A stretch of DNA of 64,000 nt, from assembly GCA_019022495.1 (NCBI GenBank), contig JAFEKR010000002.1, forward strand, positions 5,890,001-5,954,000, read 5' to 3'. The translations under genes and the position numbers were made by a program. Positions 1-13,100 of the stretch are shown piece by piece. The notes beneath the pieces were generated by a model. The model saw nothing but the letters and a program-made list of their open reading frames with translations, ran no database searches and was not told the DNA's origin. Position 1 is the first letter of the stretch; every line of letters begins with the position of its first letter. Origin of the DNA: Epichloe hybrida (lineage: Eukaryota; Ascomycota; Sordariomycetes; Hypocreales; Clavicipitaceae).

Positions 1-6
1 GCCAGC

Positions 7-1170
7 TGGCAACTAGCTCCCTATATTTCAATACTAACACCTATCTAGTGTACATCCCCTCTAAAAGGCTAGTTATAAAAACTAGCTTTATTAAGATTAT
101 AGAGCCTATAGGTCCTGTCTCTAAAGGATTACCTAGGCTTTCTATAGGGGATAACCCTTTAGAGGGGGAAAATAATTTAGAAAATTAAGATCTAAATCAA
201 GGTTTAAAGGATTACCCTATAGATAACATAGGAAGTCCCCCTATAGGTCAAGAAAAACACCCTATAGGGCCTGTATAACCCCTTAAGAAACTGATTCCAA
301 AGGCCTTAGAGGAGGCCACGCCTATAACTTCCCTAGGAAATCAGATTTTAACTCTAGACCTTAATTTTAATAAAATTACTAACTTTAACCCTAATATTAA
401 CCCCATAGATGTTAATATTAGTTCCTCTTCTTCTCTAGATTTTATAAAAGAAATCTGCTTTAAGGTATAGGAAAAGCTAAAGGAAAATAACCCTAATAGC
501 CCTAAACCTAAGACCTAGAAGTAAGCTATATCTAGCCCTAAAAGGGGTAAATAGATAGAAGCTATGTATAAGGAATATAAATAGCTTCTAAAGGCTAGTA
601 CTTTTAAATTTATAGGGAAAGACTAAGTACCTAAGGGCTATAAAGTACTAAAGAATAGGCTTATTTATAAGCTTAAAAAGAATAAAGAAAATAATCCTTT
701 AAAATACAAGGCCTAACTCATTGCTAAGGGATTTATGCAAATTAAAGGTCTAGATTATCTAGAGACCTTTATAGCAATAAGCATTCCCCCTAGCTAGAGG
801 ATTTTACTAGCCCTAGCGGCTTAGAATAACTAGGAAATCAAATAGGTTAATTTTATAGGAGCTTTTCTTAATAGTAAGCTATAATAACAGATTTATATGG
901 TTATTCTAGATAGATTTATTAAATTCCTTAAAGTAAATCCTAAATTAGCTAAATTAGCTAAAAGTTTGGCTATAAACCCTCTAAAGATTAAGTAATTCTA
1001 TTATAGAAATCTTTATATAGCCTAAAATAAAGCTTAAGGGAGTGGTAATAAGCACTAATTATAGTGCTAAAGTCCCTAGGATTTAGCCCTCTAATTTCTA
1101 ACCTAGCTATATTCTATAATTCCTTCACTAAAACCTTTATTATTATTGAAATGTAGGGAGCTAGTTGCCA
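7..1170 (+). mobile_element. TIR-bounded element carrying a RIP-mutated Copia pol fragment (copy A)
   Basis: A 27-bp sequence at 7-33 recurs inverted at 1144-1170, with one visible mismatch. The interior (about 34-1143) is a near-identical inverted copy of about 3145-4253. Read on the plus strand it resembles the Copia reverse-transcriptase region, including the block before the GAFLN-like motif, but stops interrupt it (TAG/TAA where Gln or Trp codons are expected). TpA is strikingly abundant and CpA scarce, the footprint of RIP. No intact ORF remains. The duplicated pol segment ends almost exactly at the terminal inverted repeats, so this looks like a discrete foldback or non-autonomous element rather than a random fragment. 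It could also be one arm of a rearranged retrotransposon. Confidence 0.6.
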
Positions 1171-2149
1171 CTAGCAACAGCTGTACAAGTGTAGCTTCTA
1201 CGGTCAGGGACCAATAGAGCCACCACGTTAAATATTCAACGTAACGCAACGGAAGGTTTCGGCAGTTATTAACTAATTAAATTCAATCTAGATGACTTTT
1301 ACGATATCTTATATACTAATAGAATTGATTTTAGTGATATTATACGGGCAATGCGGCTGTTAGATTAAGAGGTCTAGCTATCTAGCTAGGTTAAAAAGAT
1401 CTTCTTCCTCTCATATACCCACCAACCGTATTAGTGGATTCAGGCTGTTAGAGAGGTCTTAAGGGCCACTTTTGATTTTCCGCAAAATTCATTTGTATGT
1501 AAAATCTAAAAAATCGACTCATAACCATATAAACTAGCAACCTATATACACCAAATTTTAGTACAAAAAATATTCCTACATAAAATAAAAGCCTTGTCTT
1601 CTAGCTTTAATTTGCTATATATAAGACTTTTGTACGACCTCTAGTTAAAGAGAAAATCGCTGTTAAAGATAGCTATAGGGTAACTTGCTTACGTCACCTT
1701 AGCTTACCTAATTACTAGTGGCGCTGCGGTTATAGCTGCGCTTGTAGCTACAACGTAATTGAATAATTCATAATTAATAATTGATTTGGATTAGTTATTC
1801 ACATAGTCAGTCGCAGCTGTTAACAGCTGCAACGTAGCCATTGACAGCCACCTTCGCGACCGTTAATAGCTGCAGTGCAGCTATTAGGCTTGCAATGCAA
1901 GCTAGTAATAGAAAGGTCCTTTAACTAGAAAGGGCTAAAAATAGGTCTTATTTTTAACACCCCCTTTACAAAAGAATTACGTATAAGCTAATAAAAAGCG
2001 TATAAAGTGATATAGGGTAAATAAGAACTTTTAGATAAAAACCAAAAATAAAAAGGGAAAAACAGGAAAAGATAAAAGACCCCCTTTTAAATTCCTAGCT
2101 ATTGTTAAATATAGCTCCCTTTTTAGCGTTGTTTTTAGTTCCCTATTAA
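1171..2149. other. AT-rich spacer between the two Copia copies
   Basis: This stretch is AT-rich and has no ORF. Several CAGCTG-containing palindromic words occur around 1820-1900. It could include a degraded LTR or 3' non-coding part of the neighbouring element on the minus strand, but I could not pair two LTRs. Confidence 0.4.
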
Positions 2150-5100
2150 AGGGATTTAGTTATTGGTTTTTAGTGATTATTAAGCCCTAAGAGCTTAATA
2201 AAGGCCTAATAAAGAGGTCTAGATAGAGGCTTTATTAGACCGTCTGCAGGCATTGACTTCGTATCTAGATATTTAATCTTAGCTAAACCCTCTAAAACCT
2301 GTTGCCTAATATAGTTAAACTTTAGCAAGGTATACTTTATATAGCTATGTAAGGCAGGGTTATAGGCAGTGGTTATAGCGCCTTAATTATCGCAATATAT
2401 CTAGATAGGGGGAGAAATAGGGGTTTTTAGCTCCTTAAATAAGCCCTAAAGCCACTGTAGCTCCTAGAAGGTCTCGCAAATAGCGTTAGCTTTAGCTTCT
2501 AATGTTAATAGAGCTATTATACTAGCTTTCTTTGATTTCTAGCTAATAGGTCCACTAGCTAGCTTAAATAGATAAGCGTAGGTTAATTTAGAGGTCTTTT
2601 TATCCCCTGCAAAATCACTATCGTAATAACCTATTAGGCTTTTGCTAGCTATACCTTTAGGGTCTCCCCTATAAATTATAGCAAGGAATTTAGTCCCTAA
2701 TAAGTACCTAAGCAGGTTTTTAGCTACTTTTAGGTGCTCTATATAGGGCCTAGCTAGTGCTGTAAATAGCTACTAAAGTGTAAAGGCTACGTCTGGCCTT
2801 ATAAGTAATATTAGGTATATTATAGTCCCTATAATGCACTAATAGAGCTTAATTTCACTAGCTATTAAAAGCTTAGTAGTCTACGTAGCTAAAACGCCTA
2901 GCTAAAGAGGTATGCTAATAGGCTTACTATCTAGCATATTAAATTGATTTAAAGCCTCTAAGATATACTAAGATTAATGAATTTTCAGGACCTTATTAGG
3001 TCTATCTCGTATGATTTAAACCCCTAAGAAGAATTCAGCTAGCCCCCTATTTTCTATTAGATAGACTTTATGAAGTTCCTTTTTAAGTCTTTAGATATAA
3101 CGTAAATCTAGTCTAATTAGAAGATAATTATCTATATACGTGATAATAAAGGTTTTAGTGGAGGAATTATAGAATATAGCTAGGTCAGAAATTAGAGGGC
3201 TAAATCCTAGGGACTTTAGCACTGTAATTAGTGCTTATTACCACTCCCTTAAGCTTTGTTTTAGGCTATATAAAGATTTTTATAATAGAATTACTTAATC
3301 TTTAGAGGGTTTATAGCTAAAACTTTTAGCTAATTTAGCTAATTTAGGATTTGCTTTAAGGAATTCAATAAATCCGTCTAGAATAACCATATAAATCTAT
3401 TATTATAGCTTACTATTAAGAAAAGCTCCTATAAAATCGACCTATTTAATTTCCTAGTTATTCCAAGCCACTAGGGCTAGTAAAATCCTCTAGCTAGGGG
3501 GAATGCTTATAGCTATAAAGGTCTCTAGGTAATCTAGGCCTTTAATTTGTATAAATCCCTTAGCAACGAGTTAGGCCTTGTATTTTAAAGGATTATTTTC
3601 TTTATCCTTTTTAAGCTTATAAACAAGCCTATTCTTTAGTACTTTTTAGCCCTTAGGTACTTAGTCTTTCCCTATAAATTTAAAAGTACTAGCCTTTAGA
3701 AGCTATTTGTATTCCTTATACATAGCTTCTATCTATTTATCCCTTTTAGGGCTAGATATAGCTTGCTTCTAGGTCTTAGGTTTAGGGCTATTAGGGTTAT
3801 TTTCCTTTAGCTTCTCCTATACCTTAAAGCAGATTTCTTTTATAAAATCTAGAGAAGAAGGGGAACTAATATTAATATCTATAGGGTTAATATTAGGGTT
3901 AAAGTCAGTAATTTTATTAAAATCAAGGTCCGGAGTCAAAATCTGATTTCCTAGGGAAGTTACGGGCGTGGCCTCCTCTAAGGCCTCTAGAATCGGTTCC
4001 TTAGGGGGTTGTACAGGCCCTATAGGGAGTTTTTCTTAACCTATAGGGGGACCTCCTATATTGTCTATAGGGTAATCCTTTAAACCTTAATTTAGATCTT
4101 GATTTTCTAAATTATTTTCCCTCTCTAAAGGGTTATCCCCTATAGAAATCCTAGGTAATCCTTTAGAGACAGGACCTATAGGCTCTATAATCTTAATAAA
4201 GCTAGTCTTTGTAACTAGCCTTTTAGAGGGGATGTACACTAGATAGGTATTAGAACCTAGTGTAGCTAATAACCTTCTAGGGATAGTCCTAGCTACTAAC
4301 TTCTAGGCTTTAGGTTGTTTTTCTAGGGGGATTAGAATCTCACAGTGAGATCCTATGGCTCTAATACTGCTAATATTAGTTGTATAAGGCTGATTTAGCT
4401 CCCTAGCTAGCAGTTGTTTAGGGCTTTTATCCTTAGTGGTATTAGCAGTTATATTAACTAGGTTAATAACTGCAGGTAATACAAAACACCATAGATATAA
4501 GGGTAATTTTGCCTACTAGATAGTAGCCCTTAATTGATCTAGAATAGTATAAATAGAACGCTCTGCTAATCTATTTTGCTTATGGATATAGGGACTAGAA
4601 CTTATAAATTTAATCCCTTTAGAATTTAACTAGGTTTAATAACTAGAATCGATTTCTTAGCCCCTATTAAAGTGAAGGTGCCTAGGATATTAACCTAGTT
4701 GATTTTTAAGCCCTCTGAAGAAGCCCTTAATAGCCCTATAAACAGTTAGGCCTTCCTTATTAGGTAATAAGAATACCCACTTATATCTAGTTTTTTAATT
4801 AACTAGAAATAAGCAAATTAACTGTTTATTGTATAGTATAGGGTTGATTTTTAGCGTATCCCCCTCTATTTAATTTAGAGCTCTAGGGGGGTTAGGAATA
4901 GCTAATTTCCTAGGTCTTCTAACTGCCTTAGATTGATTATAAGCTATATATTTAAAGTCTTTATCCTTAATTTTAGAAAAATTAGGGATTCCTTTAGTTA
5001 TAAGGCTTGTTTTCTTTAGCAAAGGAAGCCCTAGGTGCCCTAATTGTACATGCCATAGGCTAGCTAGTTTTAGTAACTTTTGATATTAAAGGTCTTTAGG

Positions 5101-5450
5101 ACCTGAATTAGGGTCTAGATTCGGGTCTAGATTAGGGCCCTCTCCATTAGTCCCCTGCTAGGCCCCTTAAGAACCACAGGCCTCTTAGGTAGGTATTAGG
5201 GACCTTTTTTCTCTACTAAGGCCCTCTAATACCCCTAAATCTATATCTTTAGATTTATAAGGGACCTAGCCTAGGGCTATAGGCGTTAGAGAAGGGACTA
5301 AATCCCCTAAATCATCCCGTATGATTTCTTTAATATCATTATCTTCGTCAATTTCAGCAATTTTATCCAAATCAGAAGCCTAATGCAGCTTTTTAGAGGG
5401 AATTTAAACCTCTATAGGGTAGCTAATCAGATAGCTATAACCCCTAAAGC
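2150..5450 (-). mobile_element. RIP-degraded Ty1/Copia retrotransposon pol region (copy B)
   Basis: Read on the minus strand, in Copia order, this stretch shows recognisable pieces of pol. A GAG-pre-integrase block (LWHVQLGHLGLP) lies near 5050. Integrase-like sequence runs through 4500-4900. Reverse transcriptase follows (VAKGF, then a VDF-GAFLNS block, then a SLKQ-REW block) over about 3270-3700. The RNase H C-terminus (IYCDNQGAITTAYNP, then a TKSMPADGLIKPL-like end) lies near 2240-2400. Stops interrupt every domain, mostly at positions that would be CAG, CAA or TGG codons, as RIP (C to T) produces. The element cannot be translated. LTRs were not identified. GC content returns to normal after about 5510. 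Confidence 0.85.
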
Positions 5451-5519
5451 TAGCATAGGTAAAAGGTTAGATATAATGAGATTTTTTATAGGGCCCTTTA
5501 TGTAATGTTAGTGTAAATT

Positions 5520-7116
5520 GGTGACATGGTCCACAGTGCGCACGCTCACTCTACGAGTATTCGATAACTTCCTCAAGCAGAATGGCGCACTGTCCACGGA
5601 CGGTTTCCTTTGTCAACGGCGTCGATGACTTTTGGACGAGGTTGGCCATTGCCAGGCAGGATCTGACAGCAGCGACAAGACAGAGCCTCAGGGCCCATGC
5701 AAACAAAAGACCAACTTTCCCTCACCAGAGGAAAGAAGGAAGGAAGGCTATATAGAACGCACGCACGTGCGTGTCATGTCCCCCCCCTTTCCCCCTTGTA
5801 CATGTAAGTCGTCACACATGCAACGCATGAATGCATGATCCGTTGGAGAGAGGGGCGTAGTGGGTTCCGTTATTAATTGCTGCAAAATTGATGCCATGCT
5901 TTGGAGGAAAAAAAACCCCTACATATCCTGTTGACACTCCAACTACGGAGTTGCGCCAATGAGCAATGTGCAATAACACCAACATGAAGATTCCTCCTGC
6001 AGAACATCCCGGCAACTCAGAAATCAGGCGCGGTTCCACGCCCCGTAATCCTAGCGGGCCTCGACGGACTTTACTTGACACGAAGTAGTCCCACGTGGCA
6101 TGGAATGTTTCCTTTTTTTTTTTCTTTTTTTTTCCAAGAACCTTACCTCACGTTGACCTTGTTGGGCATGCGTGGATGACTCGGCGACGCTGAGTCCTGA
6201 GTCGCCGACTACCAGTTGTCCTGCTAGGTATATTTACAAAGTCTACTACACCAGACATTTCACACGACTGTGTCGTGCGTGTCCTGCGTGGAGTATTATT
6301 CTGCATATTTGTTTTACTTTGTGTATCTGCATATACTTTCTTGTGGATCTACACATCTATATGTCTCCATGTCCATCTATACAACTTAACATCTCCATAT
6401 ATATATCTACATATATTCTTCTATATATCTTAACATGTCCATGTATACCCCATAATACAATAATATCAAATCTAGCATGCCCCAGTACGTCCAGTACACA
6501 TCCCGCACACATCACAGACAAGCTAGCAAAAGAGATTCAAACATGTTCCATGACTCCACGCGGGATCGAGTAGTTTATCGAAGCCAGTCGTCAGGTTTCA
6601 AGATGCTGTTCAAAATGAAAGTTCGACTTGGAAACAGCAATCTAGCATGTCATATTTGGCTCAACTCAACCCTCATCTCACTACTATTACATCAATACAT
6701 ACAGCCGAGTACGTTTTTTTCTTGTCCTTGATCTTCAGCTTGAAAACTGTGCCCAGTAACGTACAATGCTCCCAATGTTCCCTTCTTAGCCCACGCCCCC
6801 CCCCTCCCCCCAATTCTTGAAATACAATGCCAACTCCAATATTTAGTCATGGCGTGACTCGGAAAGCAATAACACAAATAAGAAAGAAAAATTGCACGAA
6901 TATCTTGTTAAAAAAAAGTCATTCTCTTCCTCGGTTCACCTTACACCCCCCCTCCTGCATATATTTCAGGTTTGCCGTTAGGATGCTGAAAAGTGTTCCA
7001 CCGGGGAAATGATGCCATTTTCATCATGTTGCAGATGAAATAAAACAAGCGACAAGTGACAAGTGACCTCTGGCTGCAATCATGCTGCAATGGGCGTGAA
7101 TATAGACGGTTCCTCG
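5520..7116. other. Intergenic region downstream of PRP8
   Basis: Normal-composition DNA between the RIP block and the PRP8 stop codon. It contains poly-T and poly-C tracts (for example 6113-6134 and 6798-6810) and pyrimidine-rich stretches. Short open frames here have no recognisable motif and biased composition, so I see no gene. The last few hundred bases presumably include the PRP8 3' UTR. Confidence 0.5.
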
Positions 7117-10100
7117 TTATTCAAAGTTGTCGGAGCGGTCAACCCAGGTGTCTTCGAGCTCAGCAAAACTGTGGAAGTGAACTGGTCGGTGCTGGTCGCT
7201 GTAGAACGACAGAGGCGTGTCCAGCTTTACGTGAACAGACTTCTTCTCCATGCCTGCAAAAGTGCTTCCCATGAAACTGTAGTTCCACCTGCCATCGTCG
7301 GGAACCAAGAAGAAGCCCCTGAATCTTGGGGACAACAGCAGCTTTCGCTTCTCTCCCATTGTCGTCGTGAATCCCCGGGGTTGGTCGCTCTGCGTGTCCC
7401 TATTTTCGGCACCCCATTTATAGCCTTGAGGCGTAAGACCCCACGCCGAGAGGGAAACACTTCCCGGCGTGAATGACACGGACACGGTAACGGTGTTTGT
7501 CTTGTCCCATTCATTGTGAGCATCGAGCAGCTTGGCATGCTCCGTCACGTCTGCGGCAGACATGTAGGGCAGTTCGCTGCCAGACATGGTGTGGATGACT
7601 CCCAGAGGCTCCATGCCGTCGAGAAAATCACTGCGAGGCAGTTGCTGAGGAAGCTGGACGTTGCGGAGGCCACCTATTTGTGGCATCATGACGATACACT
7701 TGATTTCTTTGACCTGGTCGTTATCTGGGGCAGAAGAACCATAGAGATAACCGGCTACTTGCACTCGGAGGTCGGCAATGGTGATGAACTTCTTGAGGAT
7801 GTTGTTGGGCATCACATAGGTGACATCGTCAACATCATTGTCGACAGAAGACACGTACATGTTCTTGGCTCGGGTGCGTAGATTGGACGTTGCGATTGCT
7901 CTGGTTCGCCACTCCGTTTTGGAGGCAAATGTCTGCTGCTCAAACTGCGATGTGGTTGTAACGATGATTTCTTCGCCATGGACGTTCTGTGTCTTGGTAG
8001 TCACAGCGGTGAGTTGTTGCTGCTCTTGCTGCTGTTTCTCGATCTCGGCGGCTTGTTGTCGTTGCATGGAAGGTGCCGAGATCTCCATACCCAAGATGAT
8101 GTCACGGACTTCGCTGCTCGTCAAGCTAGACACATTGACGTTGTTCTTCTTTCCGTAGTCGTTCAGGATGAGATCGCGGAGCTGCGTTTCAATCTTGATC
8201 CAATCCTCGTCAGACAGCGATGGCCAAATGTGATGCTCGTGAGTAATGACGGTCTTGTCGGGCCGCAGAATGAGTTTCGTCTTGTCAGGGTTTACGTGAA
8301 GAGCACGTAAAATCAAGATGAGACGCGAGAAGGCAGTGTAAGAAGAGATGCTCTTGAGCCACTCGTCATACAGGTTGAACAAAACCATTTGAGGTTCGGT
8401 AGCTCGCAGAATCATGTCTCCCAGTTTTTCAACCTTCATTGCTGCTTGGAATGGAAGTTGAAGCTCGGATGCACGAATGGAGATGTTGGGAAAGTCAACC
8501 AACTGGACTTCAAGAGGGTCTAGCAGACCCTTTCTCGTGACAATTAACTGCTTCGGCTGTTCTTCTACTGGCAATGATCGGATCAAGGCGGCCACTTCCT
8601 CGGCCGTCTTCCATTTGGCAAGCTGTCCCAGACGTTTCTGTCCAGCCCAGACACTCGTGTGAATGATCTTCAAGAATAATTGTCCAGTTCTTGGGTTGAA
8701 GATGAAGATGGCGCCATTAATGGGCTTTGTTGTCAGGTTGCCTTCAAAAGTCTTGTGGATTGTCACGCGGTAGACGTTGGTGTCATCGATGAAGAGCTGA
8801 GTTTGGTTGCTGAACAGCTCGGAGTAGTTCTGAGAGTTGAGGAACTCCTGGTTGCTTTCAGACGCATACAGCTGCAATCCCTTGCGAATACGCTCGCGCA
8901 AGACGTAAAGCGCCGGATTGGCCTTCATGATTTTGGCCATGGCTTGCTGAACGAGAACCTTTAATCCCGGGAAGTACATGCCGTAAGCCGAGTACAGGTT
9001 GTAAGCCAAATCAATGCCGATCATCAACCCCGTAGCGGACGGATAGATACTGGAACTGTCGGTGGTGTAGTCGAGGTACTTGGCACGGGTATACCTCTCG
9101 ATATCGTGCGAATCATAATCACCATATCGAAGTTGCACATCGATCCAGAACTTGTTGGTTGTAGTTGGCTCAATCACATCCTTGGTGTCAAACAAGACGG
9201 AAGGTCGTGTGACATTCCACTTGTGGCTTGCAAAAAGGAGAATGTCTGCACAAGAGCTGTTCATCTTGTACGATTTTCGGGGATGGATAGTTTCCTTCTG
9301 CACCGTCTCGATGCCAAGTGACTCTAGTTCTTGATCAAACACTTGACAGAGGTCCATGACAACAGACTCGTGAATCTTTTGCCATAAATGGGCACGGAAA
9401 ATTTGGATCAATGAAATTTTCAAAGTAGGGATCTTTCCGTGCAAGAAGATACCCGTAAGATCCAACTGCACCTGGAAACCGACGTACACGTTCGCGCGGT
9501 TGATGGTAGGTGACCACCACAAGGTGAAGCGACGGTTCGGGATTTGATTCAGACCAGACCTCTGCGCATTCGTCAACTTTTTGAACTTCATAGACTCCTC
9601 GAAACCACTGTTGTGCAGCACTAGATAGTCATGTCGTAGATAGAGCTGATCTCCATCGACTCGGAAACCCGACCAAGCTGTAGATTCCGACTCCAACGTG
9701 ATCTCTTTGATGACGAAGCTGTGAGTTTGAGGAATGAATCGATCGACTGCTCTCTTCCGAGCGAGCAAGCACGGAATTTCCTCCAGATTGCCGAATATAT
9801 GAGCCAAGAGTTGAGGATGCTGCTCAGTGCGCGTGGAATTTGGCATCATTCGCCGCTTTGTCCACACACTAAAGCCCAACGAACGAACCAGAGCAACCGT
9901 GTCCCAGAACAGGTTTGAATGCCATCGCTCGCTCTGACTGAAACCGAACATGTTTTCAGGATAGACGTACCAGCCATCAGTATCGAGCAAACCTGCAAGA
10001 ACAGCCAAACGAACGGCACGAGAGTTCTTCATGAAGATCGAGGGAATGTGCTGATTATCAGCAGCTGGTTCCGCTCGATCTGACGCTGTCAAAACACCAA

Positions 10101-13100
10101 GCTCTCGAAGAGCTTGGAGAAGCGAGTTCACGCCTGAGCCACCGTCGGATCGACCAATGATCTGTTCCACGAGTTGCTCTTGTTCTTTTTCTTGTAGATC
10201 GCCATAGGCGCGGCGACCGGTCTGAAGGCGCACATTTTGCTGGCTCTGGGGAGGATCATCCTCATTCTGGCCCTCATCGATCTCACTGACTGTGTCAAGA
10301 ATATCGAGTTCCACGACGTCCAAATCTCCGTCCGCCTCGATCACCGATGGGGTGCCAATAAGATTCATGAGCTTATCATCAGACCTTGATTGAATGAGGG
10401 CGTCTGTGGGAATAGCCTCGACCGGACAGCTAGCTCGTTCCTCGATCGACAGGGACGAGGCAAGCTCAGCGAGAGGAGGAGCTGGCAACAAATCGATCGA
10501 AGAACTTTCGCCAGGAGATCGCCAGACTCGCGATTCTCCAGCAAGGCGGCCAGGCTGAACAGTCCATCCAGCAGCGAGACGTTGTTTGATGATGGTTTGT
10601 CGAGCGAATCTCCGAGTCGGTCGATCCACTACTTGATTTGTCGCCCGCGGGAGTTCTTGCTCGCCAAGGGAAGTTCTTTCTACTGTAGCATAACCGAGCT
10701 GACCATGCGAGACAAGATGCAGATCGAGTTCTGCAGCATGATCCACCAAGAATTCTCGAGTCTCGGTTTCATGATTCGTGTAGATTGTCGTGCTACGGCG
10801 GTTTCCGTCACCAAGCCAAGTCCAAGGAAGTAAGGATTGACGGGGACAGCTCGTTCCGGGAGCTCGAATCCTGGAGATCTGAAGAGTCTGTATCGAGCTC
10901 TTTCCTTGGGCTCGATCGCGGCGAATTCGGCGGCAGTCATCTCAACGGTTTCATATCGATCAGCTGAAGCTGGATCGGAGCTAGGATTTGGAAGCTGTCC
11001 AAGTCGATCATCAAAACGAGCTTGATGCTCTCGAGTCGTAAGCCCGCTACAGGAGTTGCCACCGATTTTCTCCTTGTGGAGAACCAAAATGTGATTTGGA
11101 GTAACCACGAGGTCTTCTTTTCGACTCCCGATCTTGATGCGATAGAGTCGATCCCTGCCACTAACTACATTGAACGCTCGACGTGGTGTCCCATCAGGGC
11201 CGAGAAGTAGATCGCCCTCCTGGACATCCTCGACGGCGACTTGTGAATGATCGTATCGAAGTAACATTGTGCCATTCGCTAAGCAAGCTTTTTCCCAAAA
11301 GAGACCTTCCCATGATGGAAATCCTGTTGCTTTGAACAGCGTGTGCTCCAAAATAGTCTCAACACCACCCAGAGCCTGAATAACGTCAGTTCGGTAAGCA
11401 TTCAGGTTCCACAGCTTGCCGTCATGGCGCTGGCTTGTCCACCAGAACGGGTTGCTCTTCATCAGCTGGTACATTTTGAATTCAGAGCGAGCTCGGAAGC
11501 CCTTGTCGAAACTGAGCGTGCTGCGGTCCTTCTGGAATAATGTGTTGATTCGGGGCAAACCACGGTCCCAGCTGTCTTCCAAGTCTTCAAGCGTCAAGCG
11601 ACGATTCTGCTGGTTGGCCTCCAGACGCTTTTGAGAGTACTCGGTCCAAACACGCTGTGAATCGATGAACTCAGCCTCCCATGGAATGATGTACCGGAAG
11701 ATGTTGGGAATCAACGTCTCTTCATCGTGCGTCATGCCAGAGCGGTAGTGGGTGACGCCCGTGTCGGTCTGCTTGGACCAGCGCTTGTCACTGGCAGGAA
11801 TCAAAATATGCGAGCCGGAAATCATGCCCAGGCCACCGAGTTCTTTGGGGGTGTAGAAGACGGCAGGCGGGAAACGAGATGGCATCTTTGAGTTGAGACC
11901 AATTTTGACTCGAGTTTGAATCTTGGTCTCACACTTGACAATGGTGTCGAGCAGTTCAACGGTTGAGACGGCAGCCTCACGATAGTATGTGAAGAGAGCA
12001 ATCAGTGCCGTATTCCACTTGTTGGCAATCTTTGTGAAGGTCGTTGAGCCAGAGGACATGAGAATCTGTCGGATGCGATTGTTGAATTTCTGGATGTCCT
12101 CTTGCGTGACTTGTAAGAACGCATGGGCAGTTCGCTCCTTGGTGGTATTGTCGACCAGAGACCAGACACTGTCTTTCACAGGAAACTCATCGTTCTGGTT
12201 CCTGATCTTGGGGAGAATTCTGACTTCGAATCCACACATGGAGAAGAGCAAATTTGGGTTGTCGCGACTGTAAACACTGACAAAGCTATCGTCCCAATCA
12301 ATAGTGGTGACTGACCTTGGCAGACGATTCTTCAAGTCCCAAAAGACGGCTCGGCCCAGATTCACATCGTGTCTCATCAGGCGCATACGAGAATCTCTGG
12401 GCCAGCATTTTTTGCTCTTGTACCCAATGACATTCTCGAAGTTGGGATCAGGTTGCTCAGTCAGGAATCGTTGGATAAGATCTCTGGATTCTTCAGCAGT
12501 GAATCGCAAAAAGATCCATATTTTGTCAATGTATCGAGTGTAAAGCCTGATCGGATGCCTACACTCCGTCTCACGATCACGGAATTGGAGGAAGTCATTG
12601 GGACTCTGAGGAGGACCGGCGATCTCACTGGCGCGCTGAGGACCCAACAGAAGAAGATCCAGGACCAGGCCGTAATACTGGAACACAAATGTCGAGAACT
12701 GAAGACCACGAATCATACCGTAGCTGTTGACATGGTTCATGTCCTTATAGGTGAGCTGGACATTGTTTTTTGCCGTGATGTAATCAGCCAAATTGTGATC
12801 CATGATGAGTCTCAGCAGAGAGTTGAGCAGCGTCAATTCCATCTTTTCGTAGACTTTGGAAAGCTCAGTCTCCACCATGACATTGCACTCGCCATCCGAT
12901 GTCTCCCAAACTTGGCTCAAGTTGTTGATACCCTGCGCCCACTTGTACGTAAGCAATGGCGGCACCTCGGAGTCTGATGGTTTGATCCAGGCGGGGAATA
13001 AGTGACGCTGGTCGGCTTGATACCAAAGATATTGATCCAGATAAGCGTCGCTGATTTTCTCAATGGGCTCAATATCGTATACAGGGTTGATTGTGCTATA

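Noticed and set aside
6172..6573. 133-codon plus-strand frame near the RIP block
   Set aside because: Composition is microsatellite-like (ATATCT-rich) and no motif or splice context supports a gene.
10749..10860. An intron to explain the PRP8 frame change
   Set aside because: Coding similarity is continuous on both sides of the switch, and the shift equals one missing base, too little for an intron.
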